Assembly (NCBI RefSeq): GCF_030409835.1
Contig: NZ_JAUFQO010000005.1
Location: 1 to 64,000, forward strand
Length of the DNA: 64,000 nucleotides
Direction of reading: 5' to 3'
Source of the DNA: Lutimonas halocynthiae
Lineage (GTDB): Bacteria; Bacteroidota; Bacteroidia; Flavobacteriales; Flavobacteriaceae
Shown here in pieces: positions 26,650-35,271 of this stretch. Numbering within the stretch: position 1 is the first letter of the stretch; the number at the start of each line of letters is the position of its first letter. The notes beneath the pieces are model-generated. The model was not told the origin of the DNA and did not search any database. It saw only the letters and a program-made list of their open reading frames with translations. Both the position numbers and the translations under genes were made by a program.

Positions 26650-26713
26650 CCGAACCGCTAACACTATATAAACGGCATTAAAACGCCCCTTATACTAAAC
26701 GTTAGCTGCAAGC
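26650..26713 (+). repeat. Short attC-like site (about 64 bases)
   Basis: A compact site close to classical attC length. Left box ends CCGCTAAC, arms ACTATATAAACGGC and GCCCCTTATACTAAACG, right box GTTAGCTGCAAGC at 26701-26713. Similar short sites are at 36483, 46465 and 61848. Confidence 0.75.
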
Positions 26714-26728
26714 AAAAAAAGAAACTAA

Positions 26729-27268
26729 ATGATAAAACATATAGAATTTCCATCAAAAAATGAATATCCCATCTATGCAGAAATGTATATGGAATTAGTA
26801 AAAAAAGATGGAAGTCTTTTAGAACAATTGAAATCTAGTTTGCAGAAAACAAAGGCTTTAATAAATAACTTATCTAATGAAGAATTAGACTATAGATACC
26901 GCAAGGACAAATGGTCAATAAAAGAAGTTTTGGTTCATATAATTGATGATGAAAGAATATATGGATATAGAGCTCTTTCCTTTGCTAGAAATGATAAGAC
27001 AAATCTCCCAGGATTTGAACAGGAAGATTATAATCTCAATTCTGACACATCAGATAGAACAATTGAGAATATAATGGAAGAATATGAAGCTTTAAGATTG
27101 TCAACTATTACTTTATTTAATGGACTTTCTGATAAATCGCTAAAACGTATGGGAATTGCGAATGGAAATAAAGCAAGCCCAAGAGCATTGGGTTATCATA
27201 TTCTCGGACACGACTTGCATCATATTAAAATAATTGAAGATTTGTATTTAAAAAAGTTGAGGAAATAA
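26729..27268 (+). CDS. DinB-family metal-binding protein
   Basis: A 179-residue DinB-superfamily protein: YRYRKDKWSIKEVLVHIIDDERIYGYRAL (first His) and GYHILGHDLHHIKIIEDLYL (second and third His), the full three-histidine metal set. Likely a cytoplasmic hydrolase or transferase of unknown substrate. Single gene between a compact and a long recombination site. It is distinct from the weaker DinB-like neighbour at 26055. Confidence 0.85.
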   Translation: MIKHIEFPSKNEYPIYAEMYMELVKKDGSLLEQLKSSLQKTKALINNLSNEELDYRYRKDKWSIKEVLVHIIDDERIYGYRALSFARNDKTNLPGFEQEDYNLNSDTSDRTIENIMEEYEALRLSTITLFNGLSDKSLKRMGIANGNKASPRALGYHILGHDLHHIKIIEDLYLKKLRK

Positions 27269-27269
27269 A

Positions 27270-27412
27270 GACAGCGGCTAACAATGGCTATAGTCCATTG
27301 TGGTTTTGTGCCACATTAAAGTTTAGTATATTTATGATGGCTGATTTCCATAGCGGAAAGTCCTAACGGAATCATCCACAACGAAATAATAGCCTAAGGG
27401 TTGGGCGTCATT
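27270..27412 (+). repeat. attC-like site
   Basis: Left box GACAGCGGCTAAC pairs 9 of 13 with the box at 26701. Left arm AATGGCTATAGTCCATTGTGG; right arm CCACAACGAAATAATAGCC. Right box GTTGGGCGTCATT (27400-27412), with AAGG before it where most sites have TACC or CACC. Confidence 0.7.
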
Positions 27413-27423
27413 AAAACCAAGTG

Positions 27424-28161
27424 ATGATAAAATTCTTTAGAAAAATTAGACAAAAATTTCTGGCTGAAAACAAATTCAGCAAATATCTGATTTATGCCCT
27501 TGGGGAGATTATTCTTGTCGTTATTGGAATACTAATCGCGTTACAAATAAATAATTGGAATCAAATACAAAAATTAAAAAAAGAAGAAACCAAAATTCTT
27601 CAAGGTCTATTTGTAGAGTTTTCAGAAAACTTGGTAAAGTTTGATTCTCATTACAAAAATCAATTAAGAAGAGATCGAATAATTAAGGACTTGTTAGATC
27701 CTAAATTAGTTGATGCTCCTTTTGAAATAATCGACTCTTTAATTTATTATCATGGATGGAATTATAAGTTTAACCCTTCTACTGGAATTTACAATTCTGT
27801 TATTAATTCAGGTAAAATTGATCTTATTTCCAACGATTCATTAAAAAAATCTATTTCGAAATTTAACAACTTTTTGGTTGATTTTGAAGAAGAAGAAGAT
27901 GGTGCAAATTTTTACGGAACCAACTTTATGACACCTTACATCAGATCACAATTAAATTACAGATTCCCATTTAAAAATAGAACTAAGGATCAATTTGATT
28001 ATGACAACAAAATTTACAGAGAAGTCATCAAATCAAATAGAACCAGAAATGAATTGATATTTTACTCGAGTTATCTGCTCATTACTTTAGAAGAAGGCAA
28101 GGAACTTAGACACCAAATGATTTTGATAATCAATATGCTCGATGATGAACTTAATAAATAA
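27424..28161 (+). CDS. DUF6090-family membrane protein
   Basis: A 245-residue DUF6090 paralogue (MIKFFRKIRQ, then GEIILVVIGILIALQINNWN as the single membrane helix, then a helical domain). It lacks the GC-palindrome insertion seen in the copies at 17317 and 44001, so it shows the uninterrupted N-terminus (ENKFSKYLIYALGEI). Function unknown. GTG at 27421 is an alternative start. Confidence 0.85.
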   Translation: MIKFFRKIRQKFLAENKFSKYLIYALGEIILVVIGILIALQINNWNQIQKLKKEETKILQGLFVEFSENLVKFDSHYKNQLRRDRIIKDLLDPKLVDAPFEIIDSLIYYHGWNYKFNPSTGIYNSVINSGKIDLISNDSLKKSISKFNNFLVDFEEEEDGANFYGTNFMTPYIRSQLNYRFPFKNRTKDQFDYDNKIYREVIKSNRTRNELIFYSSYLLITLEEGKELRHQMILIINMLDDELNK

Positions 28162-28195
28162 CATCGCCCAACACTGTAAACAGCAAATAGGGCGT
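28160..28195 (+). repeat. attC-like site, left half
   Basis: Left box AACATCGCCCAAC pairs 10 of 13 with the box at 27400, followed by ACTGTAAACAGCAAATAGGG. No convincing right arm follows; the next kilobase is degenerate. Confidence 0.55.
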
Positions 28196-28439
28196 TCGGT
28201 GGTTTGCAAGAGTTCAGTGCTATTTTATGGATCGATGATGTTCAAATTGTCAAAATATAATGCGGCACTTGAAAAAGGTTCCTAATAAAATCAAAGAGAA
28301 TTAAAATCGAATGATCCTCAATTGATTTTTTGATGACTTCTCAAGTCGTCCACAACAGATTGAATCAGTATTGTTAAAACCATTTTTCGATTTATTAAAG
28401 GCACTTTCATATGCCAAAATAATTCATTTTTAAAGGACC

Positions 28440-28595
28440 TTAAAAGTACAAATATTCGTCACCTTTCTTCAATTTTTCATAATCATTGGGCACCATAGTC
28501 ATTCCTAAAGGACGGATATTACCTTTCAGTCCAAATTCAATTAAGGCAAGGGTATCAATGACTCCATCCTTATAATATTCACCGATATAAAGCAT
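28440..28595 (-). pseudogene. Probable C-terminal gene fragment
   Basis: A 51-codon open frame on the reverse strand (MLYIGEYYKDGVIDTLALIE ... YEKLKKGDEYLYF). The composition is protein-like and the ending natural, but no complete protein precedes it. It probably is the tail of a lost gene. It may still be a small gene; no family recognised. Confidence 0.45.
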
Positions 28596-28680
28596 ATCTC
28601 ATATACTTCAAAGGTCTATTATCATCTGCCATTTTTTACGGATTTTTCTGAAGAAGGGAATCGTTATATTGATTGTTGCT

Positions 28681-28752
28681 AGATAACATATAAGGATTAA
28701 GTTTTAAGTGTACTCCAAAACAGCTACTACTCATCCTTAAATCGTCACAAGT
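28681..28752 (+). repeat. Degenerate attC-like site
   Basis: AACATATAAGGATTAAG resembles a left arm; CAGCTACTACTCATCCTTAA followed by CGTCACAAG resembles the right arm and box of the TACTACTCAT subtype. The right box has lost GTTG. Confidence 0.4.
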
Positions 28753-28909
28753 TATTTTAAAAAAGATACTCTTTTGTAACATTCACGAGTTTACAGCTAC
28801 CTATCTGTAATCAATCAAATAATCTATCAAAATATGAAATCAATTAAAAAAGCTGGAAGGCTTGATTCCCGCTATCGTACCTGAACAAAACAATACCACA
28901 ATAAATAAT

Positions 28910-29005
28910 TCATATGTGAAAATGAGTCAATTAACTTTAGGCTTTATTAATGCATTTCTTAAAAATGACACTAAGTCTAAGCAGGATTGGTTGGATAATA
29001 ATTGA
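28910..29005 (+). pseudogene. C-terminal fragment of a lost protein
   Basis: About 31 codons read SYVKMSQLTLGFINAFLKND then TKSKQDWLDNN and a stop. This looks like the natural end of an alpha/beta-hydrolase or dienelactone-hydrolase-like protein. No start or upstream domain exists in frame. Confidence 0.5.
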
Positions 29006-29031
29006 CACATTTTGATTTAAAGAAAATAATA

Positions 29032-29162
29032 ACGAATGCCAACAATGTATATACAAAATAGTAGTACACTCAAAGGGAGCAGTCCGCTTCAACTTTAGTA
29101 TAACTCGATAGTAAATATCTCCTAATCGCCTACTTTGCACATACTCAAGGTTGGCAAACATT
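29032..29162 (+). repeat. attC-like site
   Basis: Left box AACGAATGCCAAC, left arm AATGTATATACAAAATAGTAG, right arm CTACTTTGCACATACTCAAG, right box GTTGGCAAACATT (29150-29162), which is 12 of 13 complementary to the left box at 31325. Confidence 0.75.
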
Positions 29163-29174
29163 AAAACAGAAAAA

Positions 29175-31244
29175 ATGCAACTAAAAAAACTATATCTATT
29201 AATTATATTAACAATGCTTTGCGCTCAAAACATGTTTTCTCAGGAAACGAGTGATACTGTTATTGAAGAAAAAATTGCCCAAATCGAAGCCGAAATTCAG
29301 GCTTGGCAAAAGCAAAACAACGCCCCTGCTGTTTCTGTAGCGTTCCAACACGGCGATTTTTATCATGAAAATGCTTGGGGTTTGGCGGATATTGAAAATC
29401 AAGTCAAAGCAAAATCCACATCTTCGTATCAAATTGCTTCAACGACAAAGCCGATGACCGCCATGGCAATTTTGAAACTTTGGGAAATGGGAAAAATCGA
29501 TTTGGATGCCGAAGTACAAACGTATTATCCGTCTTTTCCGAAGAAAAAATATCCTATTACGATTCGCCAAATATTATCTCACACAGCAGGGATTTCCCAT
29601 TATCGAAGCGACAGTAAAGAGGAAAAACACATCAAAGATCCTTACTCTACAAAAATGGCGATTGATATTTTTAAAGATTGGGAGTTAATTTTTGAGCCAA
29701 GCACTGATTGGGGGTATTCGAGTTATGGTTACAATCTTTTGGGTGCGGTGATTGAAGAAGTAAGTGGAAAATCGTACGAAGAATTTTTAAAAGAGCACAT
29801 TTGGGTGCCTGCAAACATGGAAAATACCATGATGGATGACCCGATTACGATTGTTCCGAATCGAGTTAGAGGCTATTTCAAAAATGGAAGTAAAATAGAA
29901 AATGGTGAATATCTGGACATCAGTAGTCGATTTGGAGCTGGTGGGGTTCGTTCGACTGTTCAGGATATTGTTAAAATGGGAATTGCCTTGAGTAATGGAA
30001 AAATTCTAAAACCTGAAACCGTTGAATTGATGCTTGAACCTTGGGGTGAGCAAGGTTGGAATGAGTATGCATTAGGAATTTCGGTGCGTCCATTTTTGGG
30101 GCAACACATCATTATGCATAGTGGAGGAATGCCTCAAACCAGTTTTTTGTTTCTCGCTGCGCCTGCGGATAATTTATCATTGTCAATCGGGTCTAATTTG
30201 GGACGGCAAGATGTAGAAAGTTTAGGGATTAGTTTGGTTCAAATCCTATCAGGAATTGACACTAAAACCGTCACAGCAAAAAAAACCGAAGATAAGTTGA
30301 TGTTGGATGCCATAAACGAAGTTTTTAATTTTGGGCAAGGTTATTACCAGAAAATAGGTAAATCCAAAATTGAAAATGATAAAAATTTAGCTTCGAACTT
30401 TAAGTATTTCAATCGGTATATTAATCCAAAATACATCAAAAATAATTCTAAAGAAGCTCGGGAAAAAATCGAAGCAGGGCATCAAATCCAACCTGAAAAA
30501 TCTTTAATTTGGGATAGAGTAGGCGGATACATGGCAAGCCAGCTAAATCAAAATTACTCCCAAGAAGGCGCATTAGCTTTTTTCAAGGCGTATATTGATT
30601 TGTACCAAAAAGATAAATCCATTTCGTACCGTTTTACAAAAGATTTTGAAAATGCTGTGCAGAAATATTATCAGGATTGGCAAGTTACCAAAGCGCTAAA
30701 CCCAAGTTTGACACATTTTGACAAAAACACAGATTGGAATCAAGTGTCAATACAATTGGACAATGAATTGAAAAAGTATAGCGTATATCCGGATTTTTAT
30801 GGTGATCTGATTGATTATACGTATTCGAATTTACTTTTTAAGAAAAAATATGACGAAATTTCTCATATTACTAGCCTTGCGGATACGTATTTTTTTGGGC
30901 GATTTTTTACGGAGTTTTTAAAGGGATTCGTAGCATTGAGTCAAAATGATTTGAACAATGCGAAAACTTGTTTTGTAAAAGCCAATGAAATCGAAAATCA
31001 TTTAGAAAATCCGAATTGGATTGGCTCATTGATTTTACAATTAGCACAAGCCGACCCTGTAATGGCATTTAGTTTAGGCGAAATTATGGCTACGTATAAT
31101 CCAAAATCGTATGTATTTCAGATTGGCCTAGCAAATTTAGCCAGTAAAATGGGAATGAAAGAAAAGTCTGGATATTATGCTCAAAAAGCTTTAGAAATCA
31201 AACCTGATGACGAAATGGCTTTGAAATTTATAGGAAATGAATAA
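29175..31244 (+). CDS. Serine hydrolase with C-terminal helical repeats
   Basis: A 689-residue secreted protein with a signal peptide (ending NMFSQ). A beta-lactamase/PBP4-like domain covers about 40-375 (S89-T-T-K92, SSYGYNLLG with the Tyr motif, HSGGMPQTS in the KTG place). The rest (about 390-689) is helical, with TPR-like units near the end (NDLNNAKTCFVKANEIE, GYYAQKALEIKPDDEMALKF). Probably a periplasmic peptidase or esterase. ATG 29175 is used; the upstream in-frame TTG lies in the recombination box. Confidence 0.87.
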   Translation: MQLKKLYLLIILTMLCAQNMFSQETSDTVIEEKIAQIEAEIQAWQKQNNAPAVSVAFQHGDFYHENAWGLADIENQVKAKSTSSYQIASTTKPMTAMAILKLWEMGKIDLDAEVQTYYPSFPKKKYPITIRQILSHTAGISHYRSDSKEEKHIKDPYSTKMAIDIFKDWELIFEPSTDWGYSSYGYNLLGAVIEEVSGKSYEEFLKEHIWVPANMENTMMDDPITIVPNRVRGYFKNGSKIENGEYLDISSRFGAGGVRSTVQDIVKMGIALSNGKILKPETVELMLEPWGEQGWNEYALGISVRPFLGQHIIMHSGGMPQTSFLFLAAPADNLSLSIGSNLGRQDVESLGISLVQILSGIDTKTVTAKKTEDKLMLDAINEVFNFGQGYYQKIGKSKIENDKNLASNFKYFNRYINPKYIKNNSKEAREKIEAGHQIQPEKSLIWDRVGGYMASQLNQNYSQEGALAFFKAYIDLYQKDKSISYRFTKDFENAVQKYYQDWQVTKALNPSLTHFDKNTDWNQVSIQLDNELKKYSVYPDFYGDLIDYTYSNLLFKKKYDEISHITSLADTYFFGRFFTEFLKGFVALSQNDLNNAKTCFVKANEIENHLENPNWIGSLILQLAQADPVMAFSLGEIMATYNPKSYVFQIGLANLASKMGMKEKSGYYAQKALEIKPDDEMALKFIGNE

Positions 31245-31324
31245 TCAATCTAGCAGGGGTAGTGTTCTCAAAATAACGATAGATATTTTAATTTCAAGAA
31301 AAAAATTAAAATTGAAAGAGTGAA

Positions 31325-31469
31325 AATATTTGCCAACAATGTATAAAAATAATAGCGGTTTCGGCGCTTAATCGAAATCGCTTTTTTTATATTTAACGTC
31401 AGTGTTTAATCCGAATGTTTCGTGTTTGAAAACCCGCTACTATTCTTATATTAAAGGTTGTGCCCAATT
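31325..31469 (+). repeat. attC-like site (AATAGCGGTTTCGG subtype)
   Basis: Left box AATATTTGCCAAC is 12 of 13 complementary to the box at 29150. The body (31340-31450) is nearly identical to that of the site at 39314 though the boxes differ. Right box GTTGTGCCCAATT (31457-31469). Confidence 0.85.
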
Positions 31470-31510
31470 AAAAAATTTCGATTCATGACAATATTAGAAT
31501 TAAATGACCG

Positions 31511-31540
31511 TATCTTTGATAGTGTCAAATGATAGTATCA
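31511..31540 (+). promoter_or_regulatory. -7 box and tandem palindromic operators of the fic gene
   Basis: TATCTTTG (31511-31518) fits the -7 consensus TAnnTTTG. It overlaps two 11-base palindromes, TGATAGTGTCA (31517-31527) and TGATAGTATCA (31530-31540), spaced 13 bases start to start. They favour 31544 as the fic start and suggest autoregulation by the protein's C-terminal winged helix. Confidence 0.6.
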
Positions 31541-31543
31541 AGA

Positions 31544-32497
31544 ATGAAGCCACCTTACGAAATAACTCCTAAAATATTAAAGTTAATAACTTTAATATCA
31601 GAAAAAATTGGAGAAGTAAACGCTAACTTTTTAAACAGACCTTCTCCTAAATTGAGAAAACAGAATAGAATTAAAACTATTCATTCTTCATTAAAAATAG
31701 AGGGGAACATACTTACCGAAGAGCAAATAACTGCTCTTCTCGAAAACAAAAGAGTTATTGGTCCAAAAAAAGATGTTGCTGAAGTATTAAATGCAATCGA
31801 AATCTATGAACATTTAGAGCAATACAATCCAACTAACGAAAAGTCATTTTGGAAAGCACATCAAAGCTTAATGAAGGGCCTAATAAATGATGCTGGAAAA
31901 TATAGAAGACAAAGTGTTGGTATTGTAAAAGGCTCAAAAGTTGAACATCTCGCTCCTCCATTTGAGAACGTTCCGTTCTTAATGAAAGATCTTTTTGAAT
32001 ACTTAAAAAAATCAGACGAAATTCAATTAATTAAAAGTTGTGTTTTTCATTATGAGATGGAATTTATCCATCCCTTTTCGGATGGAAATGGCCGAATGGG
32101 AAGATTATGGCAAACGTTAATATTAATGGAAAAATATCCTGTCTTTGAGTTTCTACCTTTTGAAACTTTGATTAGTAACGACCAAGACAAATACTATAAA
32201 GCTTTAGCAGAAAGTGATAAATCCGGACAATCAACAAAGTTCATTGAATACATGTTAAACGTTATTGATATTTCAATTAGCGAACTATTGAAGTTTAATA
32301 ATAGAACTTTAAATGAAAAAGACAGATTAGAATATTTCGTTTCATTAAACAAATCTGAATTTACTAGAAAAGATTATATGGATATTTTTAAAGATATTTC
32401 TTCAGCGACAGCGAGTAGAGATTTAAAAAAAGGTGCGGAATTAAATTTGTTTGAGAAAATAGGAGAAAAAAATAAAACTATTTATCACCTAAAATAA
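31544..32497 (+). CDS. Fic-family protein with C-terminal winged helix
   Basis: A 317-residue Fic protein. An N-terminal Fic_N-like region holds SSLKIEGNILTEEQ, resembling the inhibitory helix (S/T)xxxE(G/N). The Fic core has catalytic motif H176-PFSDGNGR and LAPPFENVP upstream, and the C-terminus (about 265-317) is a winged helix. Fic enzymes transfer AMP to hydroxyls of target proteins, and this self-inhibited class is usually chromosomal. An ATG at 31529 would overlap the operators and is less likely. Single gene of its cassette. Confidence 0.88.
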   Translation: MKPPYEITPKILKLITLISEKIGEVNANFLNRPSPKLRKQNRIKTIHSSLKIEGNILTEEQITALLENKRVIGPKKDVAEVLNAIEIYEHLEQYNPTNEKSFWKAHQSLMKGLINDAGKYRRQSVGIVKGSKVEHLAPPFENVPFLMKDLFEYLKKSDEIQLIKSCVFHYEMEFIHPFSDGNGRMGRLWQTLILMEKYPVFEFLPFETLISNDQDKYYKALAESDKSGQSTKFIEYMLNVIDISISELLKFNNRTLNEKDRLEYFVSLNKSEFTRKDYMDIFKDISSATASRDLKKGAELNLFEKIGEKNKTIYHLK

Positions 32498-32631
32498 CTG
32501 GGCACAACAAAGTGTATAAGCAATGGCTCAGATTGTCGTCACAAGGAAAATTAAAGAAGAAAGAAAACCAAACCTATAAATCAACGGTCGTTCAAGACCT
32601 GCTGCTCATACCCAATACGTTATGCTTAATA
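32496..32631 (+). repeat. attC-like site (GCAATGGCTC subtype)
   Basis: Left box AACTGGGCACAAC is 12 of 13 complementary to the box at 31457 and overlaps the stop codon of fic by two bases. Arms GTGTATAAGCAATGGC and CTGCTGCTCATACCC. Right box core GTTATGCTTAAT at 32619. Confidence 0.83.
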
Positions 32632-32652
32632 AAACACAATAATTATTTTTAT

Positions 32653-33243
32653 ATGAAAACAACCAATTGGATAAAAATCGATGAGAATCCTTTAGAACCT
32701 GGAGTTCATAATAGTCCAAAAGCTATTACAGAAAGTAAAGATATCCCTGGAGAAATAAGAATGTTTCGTGGCACGACAACAATTGCCTATGGAATAGTTC
32801 CAATTGCCAAAGCAGTATGCGAACCTAAAGCACGATTAAAATGGGTAGAGCGCATGACTGAAAATATACTCATCGAGGGAAATCCCGATGATGGAAAATG
32901 GTTAAGTTATGAAGCCTATGATTTGGTATGGCCTGTTAGCAACCGTGACTATGTATTTCAACAGACATTAGAAAAATCTTTAAATAAAGAAAAGAATAGA
33001 ATAATAGTTAAAGTGTCATCTATAGAACACCCTGACTTCCCTGAAAAAACGAATCGAGTAAGGGGTAAATTACCGACATGCGTCTTTACACTTGATGAAG
33101 TAAGTGAAAAAGAAACACATCTAGAGGTAATGGTTCAAGTTGATCCGGGTGGAAGCATCCCCGGTTTTATAAAAAACATAATACAAAAAGGTTGGTCACT
33201 AAAAACAATGCGGGCACTTAATAACTATATGAAAAACCACTAA
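32653..33243 (+). CDS. START-domain (SRPBCC) protein
   Basis: A 196-residue START/SRPBCC-fold protein with no signal peptide: PGEIRMFRGTTTI, then YEAYDLVWPVSNRDYVF (a signature of StAR-related proteins), then HLEVMVQVDPGGSIPGFIKN near the end. START domains bind lipids in a deep cavity; bacterial roles are mostly unknown. ATG 32653 lies 22 bases after the recombination box. Confidence 0.83.
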   Translation: MKTTNWIKIDENPLEPGVHNSPKAITESKDIPGEIRMFRGTTTIAYGIVPIAKAVCEPKARLKWVERMTENILIEGNPDDGKWLSYEAYDLVWPVSNRDYVFQQTLEKSLNKEKNRIIVKVSSIEHPDFPEKTNRVRGKLPTCVFTLDEVSEKETHLEVMVQVDPGGSIPGFIKNIIQKGWSLKTMRALNNYMKNH

Positions 33244-33302
33244 AATTAAGAACCTAAATTAGAAGAAAGTAATAAATTTTATCTTTAACATAACTATTTG
33301 AA

Positions 33303-33556
33303 AACTAAGCGTAACACTATGTATAAAACATAGCTAATAAGTGATAAAGCGAAAGGTTTGTGCTTGTTTATAAAGACCGCCAAATTTTTAAATTTACGAC
33401 TTTGTTTTTATTATATATTTTGGTAGTCGTAGTCCTTCGGTGGGCTTTTAAGAATGATAAGTTAAAAACAAAATATAAAAATTGGCTCTGTGTTTATCCG
33501 AAAAGTTAGCGTTTTTTTACACGCTACGTTTCATACACAAACCGTTGTAGTGCATT
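33303..33556 (+). repeat. attC-like site, very long loop (about 250 bases)
   Basis: Left box AACTAAGCGTAAC pairs 10 of 13 with the box at 32619. The loop contains GCCAAATTTTTAAATTTACG and a later mirrored AAAACAAAATATAAAAATTGGC. The right arm is CGCTACGTTTCATACAC. Right box GTTGTAGTGCATT (33544-33556). Confidence 0.78.
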
Positions 33557-33624
33557 TTATGACATTAGATCAATAAAAGCCTTGATATGATCATCCTATA
33601 TCAATATATTAAATTAATATTTAC

Positions 33625-34521
33625 ATGATACGAATTTATCTATTATCTGCCCTTCTGCTTTATAATCTTAGTTATAGCCAAAAAACTGATAATCTAGATT
33701 TATTGATTTACTTGGGTTCAGAAGCTGGAAAATATAACAATAATTATCTCCAAAAAAATGCTCCTGATGCTTTATTACAAGAATTGTCTGAACTTAAAAA
33801 CGAAGATTGTCAATTTGCCATTGATTTTACACTTGAATCTTTAAAAGACTCTAATGATTTATTAGACAAAAAGTATTTGACAAAACCGTCAAAAGAAAAT
33901 CTCAAACAAATATTCACTATCAGCATTACAATGGGATTTTCTCTCATTTATTCTGGAGAACAACTAAAAAAAAATGTTGAGTTCAATTCTGAGTTATACC
34001 CATCTTATTATGATTTAGTGGACACTTATTATAGCGCTCTTTTTAATGCTCTTATTAATAGGAATCGAGAAGCTCATCGTTCTATCTCTGACCTTGATTT
34101 GGAAGATTATAATCTGACTAATGATACTGAAAAGTCAATATTCTATTTTAAGTATATGAATATGATATCTAAAAATGCCCTATTCCCAATTTTAGCTAAT
34201 GGTGATGTCAATAACACATCATGCTCTGAGTTTAAAAAGTTTCCTACAATTAATGGTAAAGAGTTTTATTACTATACGGATTTTGATTTTAAAGATTTTC
34301 CCTCGAGATTGGCTAATTTAGATGGTAGCTACAAACATTACTACATAGATGAAACATTTAAAATCCTATTTATGTATATTGAATGCAAAGAAAAAAATCT
34401 GATTCCGCAAGGTGATATTTCAAGCATAGTAGAAAATTCAATATTGTCTCACCAACAACTTTATAAATTTTGTGAAAGAAAGGATCTGCTAGATGAAATA
34501 TTAAGTAAATATTCTAATTAA
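33625..34521 (+). CDS. Secreted protein of unknown function
   Basis: A 298-residue protein with a signal peptide (ending NLSYSQ) and a mainly helical mature part. I recognise no family. The C-terminal two thirds carry several Tyr- and Asp-rich segments. Single gene of its cassette, with a leader of about 70 bases, so periplasmic or exported function is all that can be said. Confidence 0.6.
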   Translation: MIRIYLLSALLLYNLSYSQKTDNLDLLIYLGSEAGKYNNNYLQKNAPDALLQELSELKNEDCQFAIDFTLESLKDSNDLLDKKYLTKPSKENLKQIFTISITMGFSLIYSGEQLKKNVEFNSELYPSYYDLVDTYYSALFNALINRNREAHRSISDLDLEDYNLTNDTEKSIFYFKYMNMISKNALFPILANGDVNNTSCSEFKKFPTINGKEFYYYTDFDFKDFPSRLANLDGSYKHYYIDETFKILFMYIECKEKNLIPQGDISSIVENSILSHQQLYKFCERKDLLDEILSKYSN

Positions 34522-34527
34522 TATCCG

Positions 34528-34689
34528 AACGCACTACAACAACGGTTATAAGCTGCCTGCCGGCAGGCAGGTTAATTGTTTTATAATGGCTTTCTCAGAG
34601 TTTGAGGTTGTCAATAAGTAAGAGCGAAAAAGAAAAAGTAAAGTTAAATCAATCCTCAACTAATCATAACCAATCCGTTGGCAACAATT
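34528..34689 (+). repeat. attC-like site with GC palindrome in left arm
   Basis: Left box AACGCACTACAAC is 12 of 13 complementary to the box at 33544, 1 kb away. The palindrome CTGCCTGCCGGCAGGCAGG (34553-34571) interrupts the left arm GGTTATAAG...TTAATTG. The right arm is CAACTAATCATAACC; right box GTTGGCAACAATT (34677-34689). Confidence 0.85.
34553..34571. repeat. GC-rich palindrome splitting an attC arm
   Basis: CTGCCTGCCGGCAGGCAGG, the most symmetrical copy in the window. Comparison with the sites at 1 and 4740 shows it inserted between TATAA and TTAATTG of the left arm, so it is a recent mobile insertion. Confidence 0.82.
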
Positions 34690-34717
34690 AACAAGTATTT
34701 GTGTTTGATTCATAATT

Positions 34718-34733
34718 GGTGTATATTTACACC
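34718..34733 (+). promoter_or_regulatory. Palindromic operator before antitoxin gene
   Basis: GGTGTA-TATT-TACACC is a perfect inverted repeat 15 bases before the antitoxin start codon and overlaps TATATTTA, a near -7 box. It is expected to be the autoregulatory site of the toxin-antitoxin operon. Confidence 0.55.
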
Positions 34734-34748
34734 ATTAAATTAAAAATT

Positions 34749-34988
34749 ATGGCACGTCAAAGTATATCATTCTCTAAACCTAACGATGATTGGTTAAAGA
34801 ACCAAGTTGAAAACAATGAATACTCAAGTAAAAGTGAGCTTGTAAATGACCTAATTAGGCAAGCTAGAAAACAACAGGTTCAGATTGACTGGATTCGAGC
34901 TAAGCTTGAAAAAGCAGAGAATAGTGGGTTTTCTAAGGATACTAAAGAAGAAATATTAGCTCAATCAAAGTCACTACTAAATGGCTAA
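34749..34988 (+). CDS. Ribbon-helix-helix antitoxin (ParD/CopG type)
   Basis: A 79-residue antitoxin with N-terminal RHH (ARQSISFSKPNDDWLKNQV, then YSSKSELVNDLIRQAR) and acidic/basic tail. It belongs to the ParD/YacA-like group distinct from the parD genes at 21533 and 36611. It overlaps the toxin gene by eight bases. The start follows a palindromic operator. Confidence 0.87.
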   Translation: MARQSISFSKPNDDWLKNQVENNEYSSKSELVNDLIRQARKQQVQIDWIRAKLEKAENSGFSKDTKEEILAQSKSLLNG

Positions 34989-35271
34989 ATACAGATTAAG
35001 TAATCAGGCCAAAGAAGACTTGATTCGAATTCATCATTACGGAGTTAAAAAGTTTGGAATGATTCAAGCCGACAAATACTTTGATTCTTTTTTTGAACAT
35101 TTTGAATTAATAGCTCAACAACCCTTTTCGTTTAAAACAGTAGATCATATAAGGAAGGATTATAGACGATGCGCTTGCGGCGTGGATAGTATTTACTTCA
35201 AAGTCAATGGAAAAAGCATAGATATTATTGCAATTGTTGGAAGACAAGATTTGAATGGAATATTATATTAA
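34981..35271 (+). CDS. RelE/ParE-family toxin
   Basis: A 96-residue RelE/ParE-fold toxin (LSNQAKEDLIRIHHYGVKKFG, QADKYF, DYRRCACGVDSIYFKV, IDIIAIVGRQD). The VGRQD ending is that of the ParE/YafQ-like subgroup with partner YacA. Target is gyrase or mRNA; not decidable here. Whole cassette is the toxin-antitoxin pair. Confidence 0.88.
   Translation: MAKYRLSNQAKEDLIRIHHYGVKKFGMIQADKYFDSFFEHFELIAQQPFSFKTVDHIRKDYRRCACGVDSIYFKVNGKSIDIIAIVGRQDLNGILY

Larger units (their letters stand above)
28196..29031. other. Degenerate stretch without an intact gene
   Basis: About 840 bases between a half site and the next full site. It holds a 51-residue reverse-strand frame (28440-28595), a decayed site (about 28681-28752) and a C-terminal protein fragment (28910-29005). 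The pattern is that of cassettes eroded by deletion. Confidence 0.55.
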
